Assembly (NCBI GenBank): GCA_028818375.1
Contig: JAPPOB010000010.1
Span: 1,116,001 to 1,180,000 of the forward strand
DNA from: Anaerolineaceae bacterium
GTDB lineage: Bacteria > Chloroflexota > Anaerolineae > Aggregatilineales > Phototrophicaceae
Direction of reading: 5' to 3'
Length of the DNA: 64,000 nucleotides
The translations under genes were made by a program, and so were the position numbers. Positions 52,945 to 60,794 of this stretch are shown here, one piece after another. The stretch's first letter is position 1, and the number at the start of each line of letters is the position of its first letter. Below the pieces are notes generated by a model. That model searched no databases and had not been told where the DNA came from. It worked only from the letters and a program-made list of their open reading frames with translations.

Positions 52945-54991
52945 GCGCGCTCCCTTCCTGACCGGAATCATCGGCCGGCAGGCCCTCCGCAAGCAGTTCC
53001 GCCACGTCGCGCAGGACCGGCCCCACGCCGTCGCCTTTAGAACTCTCCAGCATCTGCAGGCAAAAGGGACAGCCGGTGGCCACGATGTCCGCGCCGCTGG
53101 CCGCCGCCTCGGCATAGCGCTCCGCGCCGACCGTGCGGCTGCCGGCTTCCTCTTCCTTCCAGAATTGCGCGCCGCCCGCGCCGCAACAAAAGGAGTCGCT
53201 GCGGTGGCGCGGCATCTCCACCATCTCGCCCTGCAGACTGCCAAGGGCCCGGCGCGGCGAGTCAAATACGCCATTGTGCCGCCCCAGATAGCAGGGGTCG
53301 TGAAAGGTGATGCGCGCGCCCGGCCGGGCCGGCGGCTGTGGTAAACGACCTTCGGCACCCAGTTCGTCCAGCAACTGCGTGTGGTGCACCACTTCGTAGT
53401 CGCCGCCAAATTGCGGGTACTCGCTGTCCAGATTGTGCAGGCAGTGGGGACAGGTGACCACGATGCGCGCCGGCGCCAGTTCGTTGAGGGTCTCCACGTT
53501 GCCCCGCGCCAGTTCCTCATAGAGGTATTCGTTGCCGGCCCGGCGCGCAACGTCGCCGCTGCAGTTTTCGCGCTCCCCGGTCACGGCGTAGTTGACTCCG
53601 GCGGCGTGCAGCAGCTTCACCAGGGCCCGCGCCGTCAGGGCCGCGCGCGGGTCATGACTGACGGCGCAGCCAGTCCAGTAGAGCAGTTCACAGCCAGGAT
53701 TTTCCTCAACCGTCGGCACGGGGATATCCAGTCCTCTGGCCCAGCGCATGCGCTCGTCGCGCGCCGCTCCCCAGGGGTTGCCCTGGCGCTCCATCCCGTT
53801 GAAGGCGGCCTGCAGTTCCGCCGGAAAGTTGCCTTCCATCAAGACCTGGTCGCGTCGGATCTCAAGGATGTCGTGCATCGGCTCGTTGCCGACCGGGCAA
53901 ATGTCCGTGCAGGCGCCGCAACTGGTGCAGGCCCAGAGCGCGGACTCGCTGATGACCGAGCCCAGCAGGGGCCGTTCCGATTCGGCGCCGGCGGCCAGGG
54001 CCACAAATTGCCCGCCGATCTCGTAGCGTTTGTTGATCTCCAGCGCCGCCGGCGAAAGCTCCTTGCCGGTCGTCGTCGCCGGGCAGACGTCCTGGCAGCG
54101 ATTGCACTGGATGCAGGCGAAGGCATCCAGCAATTGCGACTGGTCCAGGTGCTCCAGCTTCGCTGCGCCGAACTGTTCGCGAGATTCATCCCCGAAGTCA
54201 AGCGGGGCCAGCGCGCCCGGCGAGCGGCGCTGCGGCCGCGTGAGAAAGTTCAGCGGCGCCATGAAGAGATGGGCATGCTTGCTCTGTGGGAACCAGGGGG
54301 TGAAGAGCGCGATGGAACCCAGCGCCAGCCACCAGAAAAGGTGCCGCAACAATTCGCCGCCCCGGGCATCCACGCCGGCGAAGAGCGGCGCCGCCAGCGA
54401 CGCGAAGGGCCGCGCCAGGTCCCCGCCCTCTCCCGCCACGGCCAGCGCGTCGCCCAGAAAGCGGGCGCCGACGTGCAGCAGGATGAAACCCGCCACGATT
54501 CGCGAGTCGCGGCTGATGGCGCCGGCGCGCGCCTTCGGGTGCAGCAGCACATTGGAGGGGAATTGCAGTTCCGCGCGCCAGGGTCGCAACGCGCGCCGCA
54601 ACACAAACCACAGCACGCCCACCAGCACTGCCACGCTCAGCAAATCGGCCGCCAGTCGGTAGAGTTCGGCCAGCAGACCTTCACGCGCCGGGAAATGGTA
54701 GCCCGGCACATAACCCTCAAGCAGGTCGCCGAGGTTCACCAGGGCGTAGAAGCTGAAGCCCCACACCACGCCCAGATGCAGCCAGCTGGTCAGTTTGCGC
54801 ATGCGCAGTGTCTTGCGCTGCAGCAGGGATGCCGTCAGGGTGTCGCGCAGACGAGACGCCAGACCGTCCAGCGCAAGTTCCCTTTCGCCGCGCCGAACGA
54901 TGCGCCACATGTCGCACAGCCCGGCAAGAGTCGCAGCGGCGGATAACAGGGCCAGCACCAGAAACAGCACTTGTTCGCCCGCTGTCAGCAT
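52934..54991 (-). CDS. Membrane-bound Fe-S oxidoreductase (HdrD/GlpC-like with cytochrome-b-like membrane part)
   Basis: A 685-residue redox protein. Five hydrophobic segments lie in the first 300 residues (for example VLFLVLALLSAAATLAGL, LHLGVVWGFSFYALVNL, LLSVAVLVGVLWFVL), like NarI-type membrane subunits. Two 4Fe-4S clusters follow (CIQCNRCQDVCPATTTG and CTSCGACTDICPVG), then two CCG-type domains (GCELLYWTGCAVS with NCSGDVARRAGNEYL, and HDPCYLGRHNG with SFCCGAGGAQFW). This is the heterodisulfide-reductase-related type often thought to pass electrons from ETF or acyl-CoA oxidation to quinone. ATG 54991 is preceded by GGAAAGGGG. As first gene of the E1-E2 operon it may link branched-chain acid oxidation to the respiratory chain (inference). 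Confidence 0.88.
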   Translation of the reverse strand: MLTAGEQVLFLVLALLSAAATLAGLCDMWRIVRRGERELALDGLASRLRDTLTASLLQRKTLRMRKLTSWLHLGVVWGFSFYALVNLGDLLEGYVPGYHFPAREGLLAELYRLAADLLSVAVLVGVLWFVLRRALRPWRAELQFPSNVLLHPKARAGAISRDSRIVAGFILLHVGARFLGDALAVAGEGGDLARPFASLAAPLFAGVDARGGELLRHLFWWLALGSIALFTPWFPQSKHAHLFMAPLNFLTRPQRRSPGALAPLDFGDESREQFGAAKLEHLDQSQLLDAFACIQCNRCQDVCPATTTGKELSPAALEINKRYEIGGQFVALAAGAESERPLLGSVISESALWACTSCGACTDICPVGNEPMHDILEIRRDQVLMEGNFPAELQAAFNGMERQGNPWGAARDERMRWARGLDIPVPTVEENPGCELLYWTGCAVSHDPRAALTARALVKLLHAAGVNYAVTGERENCSGDVARRAGNEYLYEELARGNVETLNELAPARIVVTCPHCLHNLDSEYPQFGGDYEVVHHTQLLDELGAEGRLPQPPARPGARITFHDPCYLGRHNGVFDSPRRALGSLQGEMVEMPRHRSDSFCCGAGGAQFWKEEEAGSRTVGAERYAEAAASGADIVATGCPFCLQMLESSKGDGVGPVLRDVAELLAEGLPADDSGQEGSAHAG

Positions 54992-55097
54992 GGCGCCCCT
55001 TTCCGGCAATAAGGGCCAGTGTACCATCATCATGCGCCCCGCGCCGGATCTCAGGGGCGTCAAACCGTGGCGCCTGTGTGCGACATGACGACATGGA

Positions 55098-55118
55098 GGG
55101 CGATTGGGTAAATCGCCC
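55098..55118. repeat. Small palindromic repeat-like hairpin
   Basis: GGGCGATT (55098-55105) and AATCGCCC (55111-55118) form a perfect 8-pair stem with a 5-base loop, embedded in GGAGGGCGATT...AATCGCCCCTAC. Short intergenic 'TAGGGGCGA...TCGCCC' palindromes of this kind are repeated in many environmental high-GC genomes. Only one copy was noticed here. It lies between the divergent Fe-S oxidoreductase and DinB-like genes. Confidence 0.4.
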
Positions 55119-55181
55119 CTACACCCTGCCGCAGCGCGCAAGTACACTGCTGACAGGATTTTCGGCAGCGGGGGAAGCGCC

Positions 55182-55772
55182 ATGGCGATCGATTTCAAGC
55201 CGGTTTTTGCCGGTGAACAGCAGCTGATTGATTACGCCGCGCAGTTCAGCGTGGACGACCTGCGCAATGCCAGCGTGGACAGTGTGAACCGGATCACCGG
55301 CATGGTGGCCGGCCTGACAGACGAGGAGATCACCTTCGCGCCGCAGGACCCCGACGCCGACGACCCTTTCGCGCCGGAGGACGAGCGTGACATCGGCTGG
55401 GGCATGGGCCACCTGGTGGCGCACGTCACCGCCAGCTGCGAGGAATGGGCGGCCTACAGTTCGCTGCTGGCGCGCAGCGTCCCCTATCCCGCCGAGCCGC
55501 GCCTGCGCTTCGAGCCCCCCTGGCGCGACATCGACACGACGGCGAAGGCCCTGCAGCGTCTGCAGGAGAGCCTCCGTCAGCGCCTGGGCTATCTGGAGGC
55601 CTGGCCCGATAACCCCAATCTGGACCTGAGGCGCGACCTGTCGCCACGCTTCATCGCGCGCTTCGGCGAGTTCAACGCCACGACCTGCTTCCTCTTCGGC
55701 CTGCAACACGAGGTCGGGCACTACGGCCAGTTTGAGGACGTGCGGGCGCAAATCGAGGCCTGCAGAGGCTGA
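55182..55772 (+). CDS. DinB/YfiT-fold metalloprotein
   Basis: A 196-residue four-helix-bundle protein of the DinB superfamily. Putative metal-binding histidines are in GMGHLVAHVTASCEEW and FGLQHEVGHYGQFEDVRAQ, the usual helix 2 and helix 3 positions. Family members include thiol transferases (bacillithiol/mycothiol-dependent) and uncharacterised stress proteins, so no activity is assigned. ATG at 55182 with GGGGGAAG in front. It is 7 bases upstream of hisS on the same strand and probably co-transcribed with it. Confidence 0.82.
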   Translation: MAIDFKPVFAGEQQLIDYAAQFSVDDLRNASVDSVNRITGMVAGLTDEEITFAPQDPDADDPFAPEDERDIGWGMGHLVAHVTASCEEWAAYSSLLARSVPYPAEPRLRFEPPWRDIDTTAKALQRLQESLRQRLGYLEAWPDNPNLDLRRDLSPRFIARFGEFNATTCFLFGLQHEVGHYGQFEDVRAQIEACRG

Positions 55773-55779
55773 AAGCGGC

Positions 55780-57102
55780 ATGCCCATCCGACCCCGCCTG
55801 CCGCGGGGAATGCGCGATTTCCTGCCGGCCGACATGCTGCGGCGGGAATACGTCTTCGGCATCGTGCGCGCCGTCTTCGAGCGCTATGGCTTCGAGCCTC
55901 TGCAAACGCCGGCCCTTGAGTTGAACGAAATCCTCTCCGGCAAGTACGGCGAGGATGCCGAGCGGCTCATCTATCACGCGCAGCACCCCGGCGGCCGCGA
56001 GGCGCTGGCCCTGCGCTACGACCTGACCGTGCCCCTCGCGCGCGTCGTCGGCCAGCACCGACAGCACATCGCCCTGCCCTTCAAACGCTACCAGCTGGCG
56101 CCGGTCTGGCGCGCCGAGCGACCCCAGCGCGGCCGCTACCGCGAATTTATGCAATGTGACGCCGATATCGTCGGCGTGGCCGGTATGAGCGCAGACGCCG
56201 AGGTGCTGGGCGTGGTGCACAGCGTCCTCAGCGAGCTGGGCTTTCCGCAGTTCACCATGCGCATCAACAACCGCAAGCTGCTGACCGCCATCGGCCAGTT
56301 TTCCGGCGTCCCGGATGCGCGTCTCGGCGACCTCTGGCGCAGCATCGACAAGTTCGATCGCATCGGCGCCGCGGGCGTTCGCGGCGAACTGGTGGAACGC
56401 GGCATCGACGCTGAAGCCGTCGCCCGCGTGATGGAGCTCATCGCCGGGCAGGCGGGGGAAAGCGACCCGCTGGGGCGCATCGACCAGGCCATGGGGGGGC
56501 TGGCGGCGGCGCGGGAAGGCCTGGGCGAACTGCGCGAACTGACCGCCACGCTGGATGCCATGGGTTTACCGACCGACGCCTGGCTCATCGACTTCACCAT
56601 GGTGCGCGGCCTGGGCTATTACACCGGCCCAATCTTCGAGACGGTCATTGAAGAGCCCAACCTGGGCAGCATCAGCGGCGGCGGTCGCTACGACAGGCTC
56701 ATCGGCCTTTTTCGCCGCGACAGCCTGCCGACGACCGGCGTGTCGCTGGGCATCGAACGCATCATCGACCTGATGGACGCGCTCGACCTCTATCCCGCTT
56801 CACTGGGCGGCACAGTCGTGCAGGCGCTGGTCGCCGTCATCGATGAGGAGACCCGCCCCCAGGCGACACGTCTGGCCGCCGACCTGCGTCAGGCCGGCAT
56901 TCGCTGCGAATTGCACCTGGAAGCCCGGCGCCTCGGCAGGCAGTTGCAGGCCGCCGATCGTCGCGGCATCCCGCTGGTGGTGTTGCAGGGGGGCGACGAA
57001 CTGGCGCGCGGCCAGGTGCGCATCCGGCGTCTGGCCGACGGCAGCGAGCGCACGGTGTCGCGCCATCTTGCCGTCGCGGAAGTGGCGCGCCTGCTGGCCT
57101 GA
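55780..57102 (+). CDS. hisS: Histidyl-tRNA synthetase
   Basis: Class II aminoacyl-tRNA synthetase that charges tRNA-His, 440 residues. Motif 1 region is RGMRDFLPADMLRREYVF, motif 2 is PVWRAERPQRGRYREFMQCD, the HisRS-specific loop is FTMVRGLGYYTGPIFE and motif 3 is GVSLGIERIIDLM. A C-terminal anticodon-binding domain follows (about 345-440). TVPLARVVGQH is the usual substrate segment. Start at ATG 55780, two codons before PRLPRGMRDF. Convergent with lipB, 8 bases apart. Confidence 0.96.
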   Translation: MPIRPRLPRGMRDFLPADMLRREYVFGIVRAVFERYGFEPLQTPALELNEILSGKYGEDAERLIYHAQHPGGREALALRYDLTVPLARVVGQHRQHIALPFKRYQLAPVWRAERPQRGRYREFMQCDADIVGVAGMSADAEVLGVVHSVLSELGFPQFTMRINNRKLLTAIGQFSGVPDARLGDLWRSIDKFDRIGAAGVRGELVERGIDAEAVARVMELIAGQAGESDPLGRIDQAMGGLAAAREGLGELRELTATLDAMGLPTDAWLIDFTMVRGLGYYTGPIFETVIEEPNLGSISGGGRYDRLIGLFRRDSLPTTGVSLGIERIIDLMDALDLYPASLGGTVVQALVAVIDEETRPQATRLAADLRQAGIRCELHLEARRLGRQLQAADRRGIPLVVLQGGDELARGQVRIRRLADGSERTVSRHLAVAEVARLLA

Positions 57103-57110
57103 GCGACCCC

Positions 57111-57824
57111 TCAGGTCAGGACGCCTTCACCTTCCAGCATTTCAAAGCCGAACACGGCGCCAAAGTGCCCCGCCAGGCGCGCGCTGACTTCCTCCACCAT
57201 CAAGGCCGCGCCAGTCTCGACGACCATGTTGCTGACGCCATGCCCCTGGATGCCGCAGGCCACGATGCCCTCATACCAGTCCAGCGCGTTGCAGACGTTG
57301 AGCGCGAAGCCGTGCAGGGTCACCGCGCGCGCCGTGACGCGCACACCGATGGCCGCCAGCTTGCGCTCGCCGCGCGCGTCACCGACCCATACGCCGGTGC
57401 GGCCGGGCCGCGTGGCGGCCTCGACGCCGTAATCCGCCAGGGTGCGGACCAGCACGTATTCGAGCCGCCGCAGATAGCCGTGTACGTCGAGGCGCGGCGC
57501 CTGCGCGCGACGCGGCAGGCGCAGAATCGGATAGCCAACCAGTTGTCCCGGCCCGTGCCAGGTGACGTCGCCGCCGCGATTAGTCGCCACCAGCTCGATG
57601 CCGCGGGCCGCCATCTCCTGCGCCGTCCACAACACGTGCGCTGACTGACCGACCGAGCCCGTTGTGAAGACCGGCGGATGCTCCAGCAAGAGCAGGCGAT
57701 CGGGCGATTCGTCCTGGCCGCGGGCGACGGCCAGGCGTTGTTGCAGGGCCCAGGCCTCGCGGTAGGGCAGGCAGCCTGGCCGCCAGACTTCGCAGACTCC
57801 GCCGGACTCAACTGCCTTCGTCAA
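57111..57824 (-). CDS. lipB: Octanoyltransferase LipB
   Basis: Transfers octanoate from acyl carrier protein to lipoyl domains, the first step of lipoate attachment to E2 proteins such as that at 49757-50893. The motifs LLLLEHPPVFTTG, NRGGDVTWHGPGQLVGYPIL and KLAAIGVRVTARAVTLHGFA are present, the last with the catalytic lysine. The catalytic cysteine is in GIVACGIQGHGVSNM. No ATG fits: a TTG at 57824, overlapping the upstream gene by 17 bases, gives a 237-residue protein of normal length with the VWRPGCLPYREAWALQQ start of the family. The start codon is therefore tentative. Confidence 0.93.
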   Translation of the reverse strand: MTKAVESGGVCEVWRPGCLPYREAWALQQRLAVARGQDESPDRLLLLEHPPVFTTGSVGQSAHVLWTAQEMAARGIELVATNRGGDVTWHGPGQLVGYPILRLPRRAQAPRLDVHGYLRRLEYVLVRTLADYGVEAATRPGRTGVWVGDARGERKLAAIGVRVTARAVTLHGFALNVCNALDWYEGIVACGIQGHGVSNMVVETGAALMVEEVSARLAGHFGAVFGFEMLEGEGVLT

Positions 57825-58755
57825 GATCGAGACCGTAAACCGCCAGCGAGAATCCGTCCGCTTCGGCCTCAGGGCCGAAGGTCGGCACAATTGCTTCTTC
57901 GACGTTCAGGATCAGCGTGCGATAGCCGGTGCGGTGCGCCCAGTCGCGCAACGCGGTCAGCAGCTGGCGCGTCAGCGGCCGCGGCGACCAGCAAAAGATC
58001 TCCGCGTTGCGTTCGGCGTAAAGCTGCTGGCGACAGCAGACCAGCGCTTCATGGCCCGAGGCGTCAAACTGCAGGCGGTGAATGCGCTGCCGGCGCAGTT
58101 CCCCGAGCGCGCCCCAGGTCTCCGGCCACAGCGTCTCCCACTGCTGACGCGCGCTGCCCACGCGACCGATCGGCATGGACCAGCCGGCGATCTTGCGCGG
58201 CGCCGGGTCGATCCAGTCGCTGCTGCGATAGAAACCCTGCCCGACGCGCGCCGGCAGACTCACGCGAATGATGCGCGCCCGCAAGCTGAACCCGCGACTG
58301 GCGTATTCTTCCTGCAGTTCCGGCAACACCAGCGGCAGCAACAGCCGGCTTACGCCATGTTCCTTCATTTGCTCGCGGGCAGCCGCCAGCATGGTGTTTA
58401 ATATCTGCTTGCCGTCCAGGTCGGGCAGCACGGTGGGGTGTTCCATGCTGAGGTGCCGACCATAGGGTTCCGGCTCATGGCCCTCGTAAAGCACGGCGCT
58501 GGCGACCACGACGCCCTCGTCCTCGGCGACCAGCGGCGTGCCGGCGCCGTGCAGCAAGTGGCTCAGATGCAGCGCGCCGGTCTCCACCGACATCCATGGG
58601 CCGCCATGCTGCCAGCGCTCGTAGATGCTCAGCGCCTCGCGCTCGACGTCCTGCACGCGGCCGCTCTCGTCCAGTCGTTGCCAGACCGGAATCTGCGCGC
58701 AGTGCAGCTCTGAAATGGCAGCCGTGTCGTCGAGGGTTGCCGGGCGCACCTTCAT
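57808..58755 (-). CDS. GNAT-like N-acetyltransferase family protein
   Basis: A 315-residue protein whose N-terminus (MKVRPATLDDTAAISELHCA) is a typical GNAT strand-helix start, followed by VVVASAVLYEGHEPEPYG and the acetyl-CoA-site-like ILNTMLAAAREQMKEHGVSR. The second half (from about residue 165) repeats a strand-helix pattern, ending TGYRTLILNVEEAIVPTFG, so it may be a double-GNAT fold with one half degenerate. Substrate unknown. ATG 58755. It overlaps lipB by 17 bases and is divergent from coaX. Confidence 0.7.
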   Translation of the reverse strand: MKVRPATLDDTAAISELHCAQIPVWQRLDESGRVQDVEREALSIYERWQHGGPWMSVETGALHLSHLLHGAGTPLVAEDEGVVVASAVLYEGHEPEPYGRHLSMEHPTVLPDLDGKQILNTMLAAAREQMKEHGVSRLLLPLVLPELQEEYASRGFSLRARIIRVSLPARVGQGFYRSSDWIDPAPRKIAGWSMPIGRVGSARQQWETLWPETWGALGELRRQRIHRLQFDASGHEALVCCRQQLYAERNAEIFCWSPRPLTRQLLTALRDWAHRTGYRTLILNVEEAIVPTFGPEAEADGFSLAVYGLDLDEGS

Positions 58756-58828
58756 TGACAATAATCCCGCAAATCTGGATGCCACATTGTAACAAATTCG
58801 CCCGCGTTCTCACGCATCCCGAAAAGTC

Positions 58829-59602
58829 ATGACCAATCGACTGCTGGCAATCGACATCGGCAACAGCAACATCCATTTGGGGCTGTGGCAGGGCGGCCGC
58901 TGGGCCCACACCTGGCGGGCCCGCAGCGAGGCGCAACGCATGCCGGACGAACACGCCGTGTTGTTGCGCAGCCTGCTGCAGGGCGTGGGCCTCGACTACA
59001 GCGATGTCGACGGCGTGGTCATCGGCAGCGTCGTGCCGGCGTTGACCGCCGCCTACAGCGAGCTGGCGCCGCGCTACCTCCGGCGCGAGCCGCTGCTGGT
59101 GACGCACGAGACGGACAGCGGCCTGCGCATCGACATCGACCAACCCTGGCAGGCCGGCGCCGACCGCATCGCCGCAGCGGCCGCGGCCCTCGCCCTCTAC
59201 GGCGCGCCGGCCCTCGTCATCGACTTCGGCACGGCCACCACTTTCGATGTGATCACAGCCGACGGCGCCTGGCGCGGGGGGGCCATCGCGCCCGGCATCG
59301 GCATTTCGCACGACGCCCTGGTGCAGCGCACGGCGCGCCTGCACGCCATCGACCTGGCGCCGCCGCCGCAGCCCCTCGGCCGCAACACGATCCACGCCAT
59401 GCAGTCCGGCATCTTCTGGGGCTACGTGGGCCTGGTGGAAGGTCTGCTGGACCGCCTGCGGCCTTCAGCGGGCGACGACCCGCGCGTCATCGCCACAGGC
59501 GGCCTGGCCGAGCTCTTCAGCCAGCACCTCCCGCTGATCGACGTGGTCGCTCCCCTGCTGGCGCTGGACGGGCTGCGCCTGATCCACGAGCGCAACTGCT
59601 GA
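58829..59602 (+). CDS. coaX: Type III pantothenate kinase
   Basis: Phosphorylates pantothenate at the start of coenzyme A synthesis; the type III enzyme is not inhibited by CoA and needs a monovalent cation. The 257-residue ASKHA-fold protein has LLAIDIGNSNIHLGLW (phosphate 1), GVVIGSVVPALTAAY, the pantothenate-binding QPWQAGADRIAAAAAAL, the catalytic VIDFGTATTFDVITADG and GGAIAPGIGISHDAL, followed by ATGGLAELF. ATG start at 58829. Divergent from the GNAT-like gene, convergent with the methyltransferase. Confidence 0.96.
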   Translation: MTNRLLAIDIGNSNIHLGLWQGGRWAHTWRARSEAQRMPDEHAVLLRSLLQGVGLDYSDVDGVVIGSVVPALTAAYSELAPRYLRREPLLVTHETDSGLRIDIDQPWQAGADRIAAAAAALALYGAPALVIDFGTATTFDVITADGAWRGGAIAPGIGISHDALVQRTARLHAIDLAPPPQPLGRNTIHAMQSGIFWGYVGLVEGLLDRLRPSAGDDPRVIATGGLAELFSQHLPLIDVVAPLLALDGLRLIHERNC

Positions 59603-59616
59603 CAGGGTTCCGTCAA

Positions 59617-60582
59617 TCAGGCCCTGGCCGGGGCGGGTCGGGCCACCACAAGCAGTCTCGTCGTCGCCAGGTCTTCCGGCGTCCGGCCCTCGAAGCGCCC
59701 GTCCAGCGGCAGCGCGCCACTTTCGATCAGGCGCAGCGCTTCATCGTCCACCACCCTGCTCTGATCCAGCAGCTCCAGACCGGCTTCCGCAAAGATCGTC
59801 AGGTAGTCGCCGGCCCGCAGGCGGTTCATGAACATAAAGCGATTGCCCGCCAGACGCTCCCACTCAGCTTCGCTGTAGCGCAGGAAATTGACCCGCGAAA
59901 TTGAGGTATCCTGGTGCTGGAAGTGGTCGCTCAGGTCGATCAGATGCACGCAGAGACCGTCGGGCTTCAGGACCCGGGAAGCCTCGCGCAAAATGCCCGC
60001 AAGGTCATCCGGCGGCACGTGTTCCAGCACCGCGCGGGACAGGTGGACGTCGATGCTGCCGTCGGCCAGATCGAGCGCGGCGGCGTCCGCCGGCGCCCGG
60101 TAGTCGATTCCGCAGAGTCTCAAAAGGTCTTCAGGCAGCCTGGCGGGCGGACCCTCCAGGTCCAGCGCCAGCAGGTCACGCAGACGCCCTGACGTCGGAC
60201 CCGACTCGCCGGCGAGGGGCGCCAACTGTTCATTCAGCCAGGGCTGGTTGGCGCGCAGGTACGCCAGGTCCGCGCGCAGGACCTCCGGCCGCAGGTAGCG
60301 GTTCAGGTCGACCGTGAGCACTCGTTTCGCGCCCAGCAGCCACATCAAAACGGGGATGGCCAGCGAGCGCCCGCTGCCGACCTCCATGACGCGCGCGCCA
60401 TCCAGGGGACGCTGCTCCTGTATGGCGGCGGCCAGTTGACAGCCGCCGTCGATCTGCTTGACGGGCGTCGGGTTGCGCAGGCCGCCGGCCAGGCGCTGCA
60501 TCCGGTAGTAACAGAAATCCGACAGCGGCCCGGGCAAGGCCGCGATCAGGTTCTGGATACGGGCCTTGGTGGTCCACTTCAT
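59617..60582 (-). CDS. Class I SAM-dependent methyltransferase
   Basis: A 321-residue protein with motif I VMEVGSGRSLAIPVLMWLLG (a Ser-rich variant of ExGxG), the acidic motif II VLTVDLNRYL, a 60-residue insertion (about 115-165), motif IV LADGSIDVHLSRAVLEHVPP and a post-motif GLCVHLIDLSDHFQHQD. This is the methyltransferase-11 pattern; substrate cannot be assigned. The insertion and the absence of a partner gene give no further hint. ATG at 60582; the region upstream to 60794 is A+T-rich. Confidence 0.82.
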   Translation of the reverse strand: MKWTTKARIQNLIAALPGPLSDFCYYRMQRLAGGLRNPTPVKQIDGGCQLAAAIQEQRPLDGARVMEVGSGRSLAIPVLMWLLGAKRVLTVDLNRYLRPEVLRADLAYLRANQPWLNEQLAPLAGESGPTSGRLRDLLALDLEGPPARLPEDLLRLCGIDYRAPADAAALDLADGSIDVHLSRAVLEHVPPDDLAGILREASRVLKPDGLCVHLIDLSDHFQHQDTSISRVNFLRYSEAEWERLAGNRFMFMNRLRAGDYLTIFAEAGLELLDQSRVVDDEALRLIESGALPLDGRFEGRTPEDLATTRLLVVARPAPARA

Positions 60583-60794
60583 GCCGAGTCAATTCCTATA
60601 GGCAAGAAGATGTGTTGCTGATTGATTGTAACGCTGCTCCAAGATGCCTTGTTCCGTCATCGAAAGCCAATCTGCGAGTCTTGGTTTGCTCTCTTGGCAG
60701 ACGGCAAGGTTGCTTCTACGGAGATGTTTTCCGGGCTCAGATCAAAGCGAATCAAACGACAACACGCCCGTGAAAGAAACGTGGAATCTCTGCT

